Shown here: positions 1-12,469 of the stretch, one piece after another
Position numbering within the stretch: position 1 is the first letter of the stretch
Layout: every line of letters starts with the position of its first letter
Assembly: GCF_017591425.1 (NCBI RefSeq)
Contig: NW_024464918.1
Location: forward strand, 22,348,001-22,412,000
Reading direction: 5' to 3'
Length of the DNA: 64,000 nt
DNA from: Ochotona curzoniae
Lineage: Eukaryota > Chordata > Mammalia > Lagomorpha > Ochotonidae
Position numbers and translations under genes: made by a program
The notes under the pieces: generated by a model
Told to the model about the DNA's origin: nothing
The model's database searches: none
Seen by the model: only the letters and a program-made list of their open reading frames with translations

Positions 1-29
1 AACCATTGCACCATTGCTTCTTGCCAAGT

Positions 30-470
30 AAAATCAATACTTAAACTATGGCACCATTATACCATGGAACACCACTCAGAAACAAAAAGTAAGGAATTTT
101 TCACACATGCATCTTGGTTGGAATTCAAAAAGATTATGTTGAACAAAAGGGCCAATCTCAGAAGATCAGCTACAGTATGGCCGAACTAAATGTTAAAATT
201 TTGAGAATATAACCATAAATTAGTTTTTGCCAGGCGGAGGGAAGGAACAGATAAAGCTCCAAAGGGATAAGAGGGGTTGACTTGCGTGGTGATGGAATGA
301 TTCTGTAGTTTGAATAAGTGAATGGGTGCAGTAATTCACACAAGTACTAAAGTGACATAGAAGTAGGCACATGTTGCAGAAATGTCAACTTTCTGGTGTC
401 ACCAGTGTACTCTCCCTAAGACATAACTGATGGGGGAAATGTAGTGGTGTATACAAGGACATCTTTGCAC
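30..470 (+). mobile_element. Old L1 LINE 3'-end relic
   Basis: The stretch reads like the 3' end and 3' UTR of a mammalian-wide L1. It has a 'ccatggaacaccactcagaaacaaaaag' type start (tail of ORF2 in older L1), then a 'gatggaatgattctgtagtttg' segment and a 'caagtactaaagtgaca' segment in the usual order. It has many substitutions and small indels, so it is ancient and inert. The subfamily was not determined. Boundaries are approximate, and the left one may lie outside the window. Confidence 0.55.
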
Positions 471-3145
471 TTTGCAACTATTTATTTATACAGGGAATAT
501 GTCTAGTAGCAGAAGGGTAAGAAAAATCCCTAAAGTCAAATGCTCCTTACACCTGTCAGATCACACACTCAGGTGAAAACCAAGAGAAGGGAGCCGTCTG
601 TGGGAGCAGTTACAACTCCTTAGCTGCCTTGTCAATGTTGAAACGGATGGACTCCTTGAATGTTTCCAGCTGAATATTCATCACAGCATTGCAGTCTCTG
701 GAGTTACCTTCAGCATGACTAAGTTTTCCCCAAACTGGAGAAAACACTATAACATGAGTGCAATGACTTCATTTTATTCCATATCAACTTTCTGCATCCA
801 GTTTCTTGTGCAAATGAAAAGCCCTTCTCTTTCATACTGTGAGGTAACTGGTCCCCAGCCTTGGAGTAAATTCAGACCTTGCAGTCCAGAACATGCCAGC
901 ACATGCCAGAAGGATCCTAATCTTTCAGTTCTTGGATCATTGTGAGATAGGGTTTTTGGCCAAAGTAATCAAAACTGACTCCATGCACAGTCCAGGATAG
1001 ACAGCAGGGCGGAGGGCTTCCCCTTGGGAGCTGTACTTAGCCTCTCAACCAAGCAGACTTGTTGCACAGGCTCTGCAAGAACTTTCTTTGGCACTTGATC
1101 ATGTCTCTGCTCTGCAGGAACACAGCAGAGCTTGCGGTCTCGGTGGCCAGACATGAGCTCCATACATCATGTGCCTCCAATCCTGCCCAGACCCACTGTG
1201 TTCAGAGTGGAATCAACAAGGAAGCCTTCCCTCCAACACTGGAACCCAAACACCTTCCCCACTCATTACAATCCATGCATCACTTCACTCAATTCTGAAT
1301 CAGCCTTATAATGCTCCCGTTTTATCTCGTATTATACATTTATCTTTTCATCTTCTATGAAGTCTCACGCAACCCATATCACAGTCTCGTTCCTATTCTT
1401 CATCCATTTACTGTCAGTGATTCTTTCACAAGAACTTACAATGTCCTAGGGCTTTGTAAAGATCACTTGACCTAATTATGATAGCAGCCTTAATGTTAGG
1501 TGCCTTTATTATCCAAAATGTCCAAACCAACTAAGAAAGAACATGAGTAAATGAGTTCTGTGTGTTTCCAACAAGTCTCTGCTTTTAATATTGCCACCCG
1601 AGGTTCTTGCTGATATTCCTGTGGTCACTGACGTGACCTATAGAACATGGGAGCCCTAAGCTTGAACCCAGTTAGATGACTTCCTGCATGTATGACACCT
1701 AGCCAACTGAGCCTCATTTCCTCATTGGTGAAAATTGTGAATGAAACTAAGTCCCACCTCACTAATCTGTTGTGTGATTCAAATGAGATAAAGTATTTAA
1801 ATACTTTATTTATTATTCAATACTATCTCTCTCTCTCTTTATATATACATATATTTAAAGTACTCATGACAGTACCTAACAATCTATGGACCCCAGTGAA
1901 TGTCTGTCAAATGAATTAAGAACTAGATCTCCAAAAATTAGTTTGAATATTGGAGGGGAGGGGGTTGGGAAGGAGAGAGAGGAGAGAGATACAGAAAATG
2001 CAGTGACCAGAAGGAGACAGTATTATTTGGCTTTATGAAAGCATCTAACCCTGTGTTTCTCCCATTTCCGCTGCCTACCATCCTTTGTGGGAAATCAGCA
2101 TCTGTAAAGCGGCCATTCAAAAGCACCATTTCTTAAGAGAGATTAGCCCTCAAATGGTTACTTTGAGGAACTCGTTTCTCTACTGCTGGATGAACAGCTG
2201 CCAATCAAGATGCTCCACTATCAAGGAAGGGATCACTTGGAAAGCAAAATTCACAGGAACTCGTGTCTGTGGCTGGACCAATGCTCCTGCTGCATCAGCT
2301 CGCTGCTTCTGGGACTTTGAAGTTATAATTATTGATAAAATAGTGAGGAAAAAATAGAAAGAAACTCAAAAAAAGTCTATTAGGTAAGATGTTTTTTAGA
2401 CCATAAAAATAGAATATTTTAACAGTATGCAATTGGGTGTAATACTCATCGCAATTTTCTTATTTAATTTTCTAATTTTCTTATCTTAATTTTCTTATTT
2501 CACTGCAGGCCCATGCAAACTTTGGTATGCTCCTACCAGGCGTGTGAGTAAGTACTGAAGAACGATTGTATTTTATTGTTTCATAAAGACCTAGGAACAG
2601 GGATAATATGTGCTTACAAAGGAAGAAACTAGTGAAGACAGTGCATTAGGCAGAGTAGCTAAACCCAGGCTGGAAAGATTGACAACCAGCAGGTCCTCCT
2701 GATGCAGTGCCAACGACCTGATCTGCTAAGCCTTCCATACTCTTAGTCATAGCAAATATTAGGCTGCAGTTACGGAGAAACACATAAAAGAAAATCTTAG
2801 CACTTAGTTTTAGGGTTTTCTTTAGCTGCCACCAAAAAAAAAACCACATATGTAGATCATGTAAAATATGTCTTTTGATTGTAAAAATGTTTTAACGTAT
2901 GCTACTTATGATGTAATCTCACATTCAGAGAGCACAGCAACATCATTCTTTTTCTCTACTCCCTCTCCTTTTTCCCCCAATGTCTAGCACCTACTCCACT
3001 ATATCCATTCTCAGCCCCACATAGTATACGTGGAGAAGAGAAAGGGAGACGGAGTGGGTAAGAAGTTTATATAAGTTCTCAGAAAAAAACACAAAAAAAC
3101 AAAACACTTGATAATGAATGTATCTTGGGGACTCAACTGATTAAC
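471..3145. other. Intergenic DNA, mostly unassigned
   Basis: No gene is supported here. The stretch holds a MIR-like relic (about 1655-1890), a purine-rich run near 1950-1994 and a short tandem AATTTTCTTA-like repeat at about 2452-2500. The region 600-1200 has short open frames on the minus strand, one ending in a lysine-rich tail just before a stop near 611. None resembles a protein I know, and the frames are broken by stops, so I leave it unassigned. Confidence 0.5.
1655..1890 (+). mobile_element. MIR SINE relic
   Basis: The order 'cttgaaccca', then 'gcctcatttcctcattggtgaaaat', then 'caaatgagataaagtattta' and 'gacagtacctaac' matches the MIR core and tail in plus orientation. It is strongly diverged and carries a CT-rich microsatellite (about 1826-1840) inside it. 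Confidence 0.5.
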
Positions 3146-3159
3146 AGTTGGTCAAAACT

Positions 3160-3474
3160 GGGGGCCTGGCGGCTAAAGTCCTCGCCTTGAACGTGCCGGG
3201 ATCCCATATGGGCTCTGGTTCTAATCCTGGCAGCCCTGCTTCCCATCCAGCTCCCTGCTTGTGGCCTGGGAAGGCAGCAGAAAACGGCCCAAAGCCATGG
3301 GACCCTGCACCCACATGGGAGACCCAGAAGAGGCTCCAGCCTCCTAGCTTCAGATTGGCTCAGCTCCATCTGTTGCGACTGCTTGGGGAGTGAATCAATG
3401 GATGGACGATCTTCCTCTCTGTCTCTCCTCCTTTGTATATCTGACTTTGCAATAAAAATAAAGATTTTTTAAAA
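3160..3474 (+). mobile_element. Lagomorph C-type SINE, full length
   Basis: This has the complete plus-oriented architecture: tRNA-related head (GGCCTGGCGGCTAAAGTCC), body with GGATCCCATATGGG and CTGCTTGTGGCCTGGGAA, then the CT-rich segment and AATAAAAATAAAG tail. It is flanked by an imperfect target-site duplication, AGTTGGTCAAAACT at 3146-3159 and AGTTGGCCAAACTT at 3475-3488. Open frames on both strands here are SINE-derived, not genes. Confidence 0.9.
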
Positions 3475-5639
3475 AGTTGGCCAAACTTGGTTGCAAGATT
3501 CGAGTATCATTATAAAGTATTTTCCCCCTGAGCTAAGTCAGCCCAGTTCTACCAGTAAAGACTTCTTTGAGTTTTCAAAGCAACTACTCTTTAGGTCCAC
3601 AACATTAGAGTCATGCTGGTCTCACCGTAACTATTGCCAAGAACATTCTCTGATGAAAGAGGCACCATGCATACAAACACCAGTGATGACAGCAGACAGC
3701 TGGGTGAGTCAGTTTACAGCCAAGTCCATTCTTGGCCATGAATAGAGCAGAGCTCCCACACAAGTCTTGGGGACCTCTCTGTTCTTTTACAAAAAAAAAA
3801 AAAAAAGAAAGAAAGAAAGAAAGAAGAAAAGAAAAAGAAAGAAAAGCTCTGTTGCAAAACTAGTGCCCAACTCCAAACAACCACACTCAACAGAACAGCG
3901 GCCGCAGGAGAAGCAAGAACAGGAAAGTACTTCAAATCCAGATTTATAGGATTAACATTGGATGATCAGATATTCATATAGTATTGCTCAGAATCATTAT
4001 CCTAAGGATATTTATAAATGCCCAAAAAAGCTAAGTTTTTCAAATAGGCTTGATCAAAGAATTCTTTTTCATGGGTTAGAAAATGCAATTTTTTTTTTCA
4101 GAAAAGATTCCTAGACAATTAGTCTGTGGAACTGTGGTTTGGGAAATTATGTTCCAGCACCAACATGCTAACCACGAGAGCTTGCTTGAGAGCTTTCAGA
4201 TTTGTAAAATGTTGTTATTAACTTTGTACCCTAAAGTGAAAAGATAAACTGTAAATTTTTTTTTAATTCCCCTAAACCCATGACTCCTTGTGCTTAGGTC
4301 TGAAGCATTCTGTCATTTCTTTCCTTTCCAGGATTCAAGGCTGCCTCCCTCTACAAATGCATCCTCAGTTGTAATTTTACATGCAAAAATTTAATCAAAG
4401 CTCCTAATGCGCCAATAAGCACAGTGTGTGCAGCCTGCCATCAAGTCATTGCTGTGAGTACTTATGACTGCTGTACCCGTTTGTGGACAAAGAATTTAAG
4501 TCTTGCTAGCCAAAGGCATTTTTCAAGACAACGTGGCAGATTCTTGGAACCCAGGCACTCTGTTTGCAGAGCCAGTCTCGTTCAACGCCCATTCCTGCTT
4601 TGCTAAGTCAGTACTGCAGCCCACTGCTGCTTGTCCCTCCTCAATACTTAAGGAGACTTGGTCTTGGAAAAACCCTGCCCGTGCCCCTGTCCAGTTCTGC
4701 CACCGTGCCTTCACAGTGTTGCATGTGTTTCAGCAGCACTTTTTGATTTGAATAGACCAATAAGCAAAACAAAACAGAAAAACAGCGAAAAGGCTCCAGG
4801 CATCTGCAGAAGGGCAAAGACAGTTGCCTGAATGTCCCTTTCCAGACAAAGCCTGCGTCCATCTCATTACTCTGTGAGCTGCTCAACACTTGAGGGGTCT
4901 TCAATGGAGACAAAAGACCTGTGACAAGGGGAGAGCAGTCCAGCTGACTGATGGAAAGACTGGCCTGTGCTCTGTCTCTCTGACTCAGAGCCCAGTGAAT
5001 ACCATTTGTTTACCTAATGATCAGAACAGAATGGATACAATGAGGTTGCCAAGAGCCTAGCCATTCAACTTTTGCTCGGCTAAGAGGGAAAAGAAAGGGG
5101 AAAAAAATCCTCCCTCTGATGTAGCTATGAGGTGACTCACTGGGCTTGGGCTTCTTAGCACAGAATCCCAAAGTCTCTTTGTTTCAGGGAATAAAACAGT
5201 TGGCAGACAGACCACTCTTCTCGTCTAAATAAATAAATTAACTGATCAAGCAAACAAGTAAATGAGATGGAGAGAACTGGCAACTAATTACTTAGGAGTA
5301 ATTATCGGAGCAGAAAGCCTAGGCCATGTTCCATTACTGTCACTCCCGCTGGCTGGGAGGGTGTGGAATCTATTTTGGAAAACAAGAAGCATTCCTGGGC
5401 AAGGGACAGGACCTTTGTCTCCATTCATTCGATGTTAAGACCTAGCTTTTATACCAGTTTGGTGTTCTTAGCAGCAGAAGTGGAAATATAGTCCTATGTT
5501 TTGAAAAGACTAAATATCTAGTAGATCTAACGGTTGCAGGAATGGAAAACTTTGCTGATTAGTGGAAGCCACAGTCTACATCTTCAAAAATGTGGATGGG
5601 GATCTTTCCATTCCCATTTTCATCAAGATCTCCAAACTT
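3475..5639. other. Intergenic DNA, unassigned
   Basis: No gene or clear repeat family was recognised. The most visible feature is the A-rich/GAAA purine tract at 3790-3846, which alone creates lysine-rich or phenylalanine-rich short frames. The 4400-4920 portion has several overlapping short frames on both strands with no recognisable domain. Confidence 0.45.
3790..3846. repeat. Poly-A/(GAAA)n purine tract
   Basis: A run of A's is followed by repeated GAAA/GAAAA units over about 57 bases. It is a simple-sequence tract with no flanking SINE body, and it may be the fossil tail of a decayed retroposon. Confidence 0.85.
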
Positions 5640-5974
5640 GGGCTATTGTTGTGGCGTAGTGACTTAGGCACTTCCTGTAATGCTAGCATCCCATCTGGGT
5701 TCTGGTTTGAGTTCCAGCCACTGTAGTTCTGAACCAACTACCTGCTTAATGCATGCACCCAGGAAAGCAGTAGAATGTGGCCCAGGTCCTTGGGCTCCTG
5801 TACCCACATGGAAGATCTTGATGAAGCTCCTGGCTTCAGCCTGGCACAGTCACAGCTATTGTGGCCATTTAGGGAGTGAACCAACAGCTGGAAGTCTCAT
5901 TCAATCTTTTCCTCTCTCCTTCTCTCTCTCTTTTAACTCTCTCAAATACAATAAATAAATGTTTTAAAAATAAA
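5640..5974 (+). mobile_element. Older C-type SINE, plus strand
   Basis: A degenerate head (TTGTGGCGTAGTGACTTAGGC) is followed by body landmarks (GCATCCCATCTGGG, AGGAAAGCAGTAGAATGTGGCCC, TGAAGCTCCTGGCTTCAG, AGGGAGTGAACCAAC) and a CT-rich tail ending in AATAAATAAATG. Its head differs from the younger copies in the window, so it belongs to an older subfamily. Confidence 0.85.
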
Positions 5975-8650
5975 AGGTCCCCATACTCAACTCCTCTCTG
6001 CTTTAACTGGATGCCATATTAAAAATGAGTGAATAAGCCAGAGGCACATTGTGCTTAAAATCCAGGATTAGAGTTGCTTATCATCATATATGAAAAATTC
6101 ACGAGTATTCCTGATAGACCTCGAAGCCCTAAGTTGTATAGAATTGAATGTGCTTGCCTGGCGTCTAGTAGAGAAAACTCAGCACAACTTACTGAAGAAG
6201 GAACACCAACACCGAGCGCTCTTGTTGCAGATGGAGACTCACTGTGAAGGTCCACCACTCTGGGCAGTAGTGCTGGAGCGCAGCCAGCCAAGCTTCTGTC
6301 TCACCATGTTGTCAATGGTGTTCTTTGCATCAGATCAGTATGCAGCCAAGGGGAGATACCAGATGGTGGGGGCAGATCTGTGGCTTATTGATTGGAAATG
6401 GCACACCTGAAAACAGTATTTCCTACATAGCAGTTGCTTAATAATAAAACCTCATAAATAATAGAAGCCACTTTATAAATATAAGGCATGGCTACTGCGC
6501 AAAATGGAAATTACTTATAACCATGATCACATAGTTACTAAATTAACTCTTAAATAAGTTCCTTACCATGTGTGAAATGTCTTGTGACTTCCATATATTG
6601 TGTCAGACTTCTCTTTGAAGTCAAATTCCTCAATCTGGTTCCTAATTAACTTGTTATTCTTGTATTCAAAGCACATCAAAGCATCTTCTTGGAGAGATTC
6701 CTGCATAACTGCTCTCTTTTTATTCTTAGATTACCTCCCTGCTGTGTAAGTGTAGTCTACTGATAATTCCTGTAAGAAATAATGCCCACCTTATTCTAAG
6801 AAGAGTTTACATAAATCTCACATAAAGCTAATTTAACATTTCCCCCCTCCCCCCACACACACACATACCACATGCAATTACTATGTAAAATCTGTAATCA
6901 GGCAACAACAAAGAGCCCATCTATCTTTTCCCTCCCCTACCATCCTGCATTTAAGGATAAGAATTTACAACTTTCTCACTAAGAGGTGGAATCAATGCTA
7001 GTTTCCAGGAGAAGTTGCACAGGGTAAAATAGATAAAAACAAAACAAAACAAAACAAAAACACCTGAAACCTTCAAGAAATATACAAGACAGCATTTGCT
7101 CCTTAACTCTCTGAATATGTAAACGTCAGGAATTCTATCCTGGCCTGAGATTGCAGTTAATTGAACTACTTTGGCTCATCCTTTGTCTAGCTAGGATCAT
7201 TCCCAACTTGAGCCTACCCACCGAGGTTCTCCAAAAGAATGTAACTGAGAGATTTGGATCTCAGAATGGGTCTCCTTCAGAACTTAATCACAATGTGCCT
7301 AGAATCAATCTAAATCTTAATCTCCAGTCCTTTCAGATTTCATGCACAGAACTTTCTGGAACTGGTAGGCACCAGATACAATTAGCCTGGAAACTTCTCT
7401 ACTTGCAGAACTAGACCAATTTGCTTTGTCTGACATTGGTAGGGAAGGCCAGCGTTGATCAATTCTTCTAGAATTATCATAGTTTCTTCTGCTCACTGGG
7501 TTGTAAGCCAGTGGCCTAGGGTTTGTTGATTAGTTGACAGGGCATGTATTTTTGCAGCGATTTCCATATGATGTGACTGGCAAGCTTCCTAAGCGAAACG
7601 TGAACTATGTAAATCCAGTTTCATGCTCTCTGCTTCTCAACTCAGTTTTCTTTTTAATCCAATGAAAATGATTTTGTCAAAAAACAAACAACAACAACAA
7701 AAATGCAAGTTTCCTCCAAACCCCAGAAAAGGAAGCTTTCTGTTGAGCGGGGAACTGTCTTAAAAAGCTTTCTTAAAAAAAAAAACGCCCTTTTTTTTTT
7801 TAAAGTTGTTGTTGTTTTTTGTTTTGTTTTGTTAGAAAGTCCTCATTGGTGAATAAGGTCAGTAGGGGGAGAGAAAAGCAGTGCATAGGAAAGGTGGGAG
7901 ATGGCAGTAGATCTTAACAGGCTGTCTCAGGTTGTCTGGATTCCCGGGGTGTGAGGCTCCCGTGCACACCAACACGCCAGTCTTCCACAGCCACTCGGCT
8001 CCCAGCCAGGAAGGGGCTCAGGACCCCCAAGGGGTCCGTTTATGAGCGCCTGCTTCTCTCCCCCACAGAGTGAATAATCAGGCATCCTGTTGAATATAAC
8101 TCATCTACGTGGAGGGTTTGAAAGATTCTGGGAACTTTAACAACAACAACAAAATACTATAAACACTGAGAGATAATGTTTTATGAACAGAGGCAAAATC
8201 CCCAAATAAACAGAAAAGAAGCAGAACACAACCCACCCACAAACCATAGCGTCTCCGGCTGTAAATGTAGCTTGGGTCTGGAAGAGGCGTAACCACAATA
8301 GAAGTCCTAAACATGTTCCAAATTGCTTAAGAAAGGGAAGGTCTGGTTTTGTGCCTTCCTCATCCTGAGCACATCACTGAAATGCCCTATTCCTCTGTTT
8401 CATTCCATTGTCGGCTTCCCAGCCTCAGCCTGGAGGATTTAATGAGTGCTTTGAAAAACTGTCAGGTGTTTAAGTGTATGCATATTCCTGGTTGTGCTGG
8501 TCATCCAATATTTGCCGATAAGATCTACTCTATGTCCCATTTCACCTAATCTGAACTCTGAGACACTGATGTCCTTAGGTCACCCAGGCCCCCTTGCCCA
8601 CTGAACTCTGTTGGGTTTGGCTAACAGGAGGCAACATCAAAAGATTGTGT
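5975..8650. other. Intergenic DNA, mostly unassigned
   Basis: No gene was recognised. The stretch holds short simple repeats, (CA)n after a C-run at about 6843-6868 and (CAAAA)n at about 7037-7061, and an A/T-rich inverted-repeat structure at 7679-7832. The frames at 6090-6410 and 7151-7414 match no known family, and they have no splice or promoter context. Confidence 0.45.
7679..7832. repeat. A/T-rich imperfect inverted repeat
   Basis: The inner arms are CTTAAAAAAAAAAA and TTTTTTTTTTTAAAG around a CGCCC loop (about 7772-7805). The outer arms are a CAA-rich run (7680-7702) and a GTTGTTGTTGTT run (7805-7832) that are roughly complementary. It may be a decayed palindromic MITE or a chance pairing of two simple repeats. 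Confidence 0.5.
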
Positions 8651-8666
8651 GAGAAAGAGAGGCCAG

Positions 8667-9002
8667 GGCCCGGCGGCACGGCCTAGCTGCTAAAGTCCTC
8701 GCCTTAAACGCCCTGGGATCCCATATGGTTGCTGGTTCTCATCCCCACAGCTCTACTTCCCATCCAGCTACCTGCTTGTGGCCTGGGAAAGCAGTCGAGG
8801 ACGGTTCATAGCATTGGGACCCTGCACCTGTGTGGGAGACCTGGAGGAAGTTCCTGGCTCCTGGCTTTGGATCGGCACAGCATCGGCCATTGCGGTCACT
8901 TGGGGAGTGAATCATTGGACGGAAGATCTTCCTCTCTGTCTCTCCTCCTCTCTGTATATCTGACTTTGTAATAAAATAAATAAATCTTAAAAAAAAAGAG
9001 AA
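8667..9002 (+). mobile_element. Young C-type SINE with perfect TSD
   Basis: This copy is complete, from GGCCCGGCGGCACGGCCTAG to an A-rich tail. It is flanked by an identical 15-bp target-site duplication, AGAAAGAGAGGCCAG, at 8652-8666 and 9003-9017. The intact duplication and good body match mark it as one of the youngest insertions here. Confidence 0.93.
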
Positions 9003-9106
9003 AGAAAGAGAGGCCAGTAAGGGTGTTTGTTCCTTAACATCCAACCTGATATTAAAGAAATCCTAGAGGCATAGTGCTGCCTCTTTATTACTTAATTTTG
9101 AACACA

Positions 9107-9446
9107 AGAGCCTGGCGTGATGGCTCAATGGCTAAATCCTCACCTTGCAAGCGTCAGGATCCCATCTGGGCACCGGTTCATGTCCGGCTGTTCCACTTCT
9201 CGAGCTTCCTGCTTTGGCCTAAGAAAGGAGTTGAGGATGGGCCAAAGCCTTGGAGCCTGCACTTGCATGGGAGACTTGGAAGAAGCTCCTGGCTCCTGGC
9301 TTTGGATGGGCTCAGCTCTGGTCATTGTGACCACTTGGCTAGGAAACTAGTGGTTAAAAGATCTTTTTTTTCTGTCTTTCCTCCCCATAAATCTGATTTG
9401 TCTTTCCAATAAAAATAAAAATAAAATAAATTTAATGTTAAAAAAA
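9107..9446 (+). mobile_element. C-type SINE, plus strand
   Basis: It starts at AGCCTGGCGTGATGGCTCAATGG and runs through TCAGGATCCCATCTGGG, AGCTCCTGGCTCCTGGCTTTGG and a TCTTTCCAATAAAAATAAAA tail. A weak duplication (TTTTGAACACAAG / TTTTCAAGACAAA) may flank it. It lies about 90 bp downstream of another copy in the same orientation. The overlapping open frames are SINE-derived. Confidence 0.9.
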
Positions 9447-12400
9447 GGTTTTCAAGACAAAAAGGTATTTAGGTTTCAGAAGTGTTTTGTGTTAATTGCT
9501 CAGTATTGCCTTTTTATTCATGTTGTTGTTAAACATTTGGTGTGTAAATATCAGAACTATTGGAAAGGGAGCAATCTGAAGTATTGCTAAGCTTCGTAGT
9601 TTCCAGACTATGGAAAACAGTCCCAAGGTTTCCAAGGAGTGGTGGGGAACAATGCTGAGCGTGTATGTTATGTGTAGCATCACCCACAGATGGAATAAAT
9701 CATGTGTCACATACAGAAAATCCTGGTTGTTTCCAAGTGTAGTTAATACCATGACAAAATACAAGCTGTGTAAAGCCTTGACTGCATTCATTAGGGCTTC
9801 TAAATCAGCACATATTTTCTCAATGAGTGGCAATTAAAAGTACAACCCCCATCCTAAAGAGTCATTTTTTAATCTGAAAAAAATTTGGAAAATAACTCAT
9901 CTAGGCTCAAATCCAATGAATTTATCCTTTTTTATTGTTTTGGTTTATCACTTTGGGCAAATTAAATTAATTTCTTTTAAGATCTTGGACAAAAACTGAA
10001 TATCTCATGTATGTTTAGCCTGAAGTAAACATTTTAGATTCCTTCACAAATCGAAAGCCACTGGCATGGACTTTTTATGTTCTCAGAAGAAGGTATTCAT
10101 GCAAGAAACTAGGATGCAAGTCTTTATTTTAAATTACATTTGTAGCAAATGCCATGAGTGTAAATTGTAGGATGAAGATATTGATATATGAGGACTCCTC
10201 TGTAAGAAACAGGTGGTCAAAGTGAGACTTAAACTCCTAAAGGAGAACATGTCGCCTCAATTTGCTCTTCCTTAGGCCTGTAGCTGTTAACCAGGACTTC
10301 ACCAACCAATGTATTACCTATTTATTATTATGTAAACTGCTCAGTAACTTTCTCAGGTCTTGCACTTGGAACTAGGAAGGAATATTAAAATGAACATTTA
10401 AAAATTACCATTTGATTTCCTTTTACTCTTTTTACAAATAGACGCTCCAACCCCTGCCACTTATGTACTTCCAAAGGTGCTAATCTTGAGGTCTTTCACC
10501 CCAGATTTAAACCAGACCAGACAGAAGTCTTATGATGGTGATCTTCTTGACCTTACAACTGGGAAACTGACCTGGGGCAGATGGTAAGTTTGAATGTATT
10601 TGCTTATCTTTAAAGATATTCAAGGTTATATTTGAATGCATTTACTAGCCTTTAATTCAAAGGATGGTTTCTTCAGGTTTTAAATGTTTTTTATATCATG
10701 TAGACCAAAATCTAGGTTGAGAATGTGCTATAGATAAGATAGTTTTAGAGGTCATCTCAGATGGGGGAAGGCAGCACTTACTTGGTTGAATACGGAGTAG
10801 CCAAGGCTAGGACATGGAATTCAGCTTTGAAAGAGCCTTAGAATCCTGCAGTGTTGGAGGAAAAGAACATTTTTATCTGTTGAATAAAGTGAATCAATAT
10901 CAGCAAGGTCCTTGATGCTGCCCTAATGAATCTTAAGGAAATGCAATTACAGAAATAGCAGCAAACTGGTGAAGTGAGAGTGAGGCGGTGTAAAATATCC
11001 TGGCCATTGTTGAGACAGCGCGATGGGCAAATCAAGGCTTAAAGACAGAATGCCCCCTATGAGAAACTTGGAGGGGGCAAGCTGCTTGTCCTCAAGGGAG
11101 GGACTTCTCAGCTGCCTGCCTGCTGGGGATGACTTTAGGGGGATATTAGATATTAAGGACTAATGGCAGCTTAATTCTCATCTCACTGTTAGCTTTAAGG
11201 GTTATCACAGGGCAGAAATGAAAATACACTGGCCTTCATTATAAGCATTGTTATTATGGTAGTTAGCGAAGGGGTCAGGAATCATATTCTTAGCACCTGT
11301 TACAAAGATTGTCACATTGAAGGGACTCAAAATTTATGGGAGGAGTGAACAGAGACGTCAGTAAAAATCTAAGATGTCCATGATTCAAAATTCAGAATGC
11401 TGAAGGATGTCTTTTTCTTTCTTTTTTTTTCTGATCCCATGAAAAAGTCCATTAAGGAATATTACTATGAGTACTTGGAAGAGTGAAAAATTACTGGCTT
11501 TTCTCCTAAACAACAGAAAGAATGTGTTTCTAATTAGGGAAAATACCTAGACCACCAGCTTCAGAACTCGGACTTCCCGAGAGAGAGTGGGAACATCCTA
11601 GTCTAGAGAGAAATTCGTCACCTCTCCATGACCAGTGCTCGGGGCCTTGTCAACCAGCGCTCCAGGAGGAAGCAGTTCCTTTGCAAAGCCTATAAAAATA
11701 GGCAGAATTCATTTTCCGGTTCCTTGGGGTTTTGTTTTACTTTGGGGGATGTTTGCAGTATTCTGGTTCCAGGCAGCAATAGGGAGAGGAGCAAAATGCA
11801 GGGTAAGTTCCTCCAAATGTCAGGCTGGGTGGTGCCAGGACAGCTGGCCCCGAAACCCTGGCTGTACCCAAGGAGGGGACCGCTGTGACCAGCAAGAATA
11901 AACGCTCAGCCTCATCTGGTTTCTTTTAATGTTTCCAGCAAAGAACTTGAATTATTGCATTCTTTCCCAATGTCTTACATAAAATCAGATTATTAAGTAT
12001 AGAGAGTCCACTATTCTCTGTCCTTCTGGCTAGTGGTTTAGTGTTACCATAGCAATATCAAATAAACAAAGAAGTAAATTAACCTCTGATGGAGTCTGCT
12101 GGCCTGGCTGCCCAGACTGTGCTCGCTCCCTGCCTAAACACACACACACACATACACATAGTTGTTAGCCTTGTCCGCATTTTCATTGTTGTTAAATCTG
12201 TGAGATAGATATTTGGCCCAGTGGTGACAATATCTAAGGATAACAACTTGGTTTCTATCATCTCTCTGTTCACAAAAAGACTTTATTTATCATTACCTGC
12301 AGAATTCAATCTGAGTCGTTTGTGTGGATTCCGTTTTCTTGAGTCTTTTTCAAAAGCATTCCACATTATTACTTGCCAAGGACCCCTGAAGCTTTATTCA

Positions 12401-12469
12401 AAGAGAACAAAAGCTTAAAAGACGTAAAAGTCTTGAAAGACTCTTGTCTGCCTCCCCTCCCCCATTCCT
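9447..12469. other. Intergenic DNA, unassigned
   Basis: No gene is supported and no repeat family was clearly recognised. It contains a splice-bounded open segment at 10442-10583, treated as a finding rather than a gene. The 11540-11900 part is less AT-rich than its surroundings and carries two overlapping frames of fewer than 90 residues with no known domain. A (CA)n run lies at about 12137-12159. Confidence 0.45.

Noticed and set aside
3714..3949. Lysine-rich plus frame and phenylalanine-rich minus frame
   Set aside because: Both are produced by the poly-A/(GAAA)n tract.
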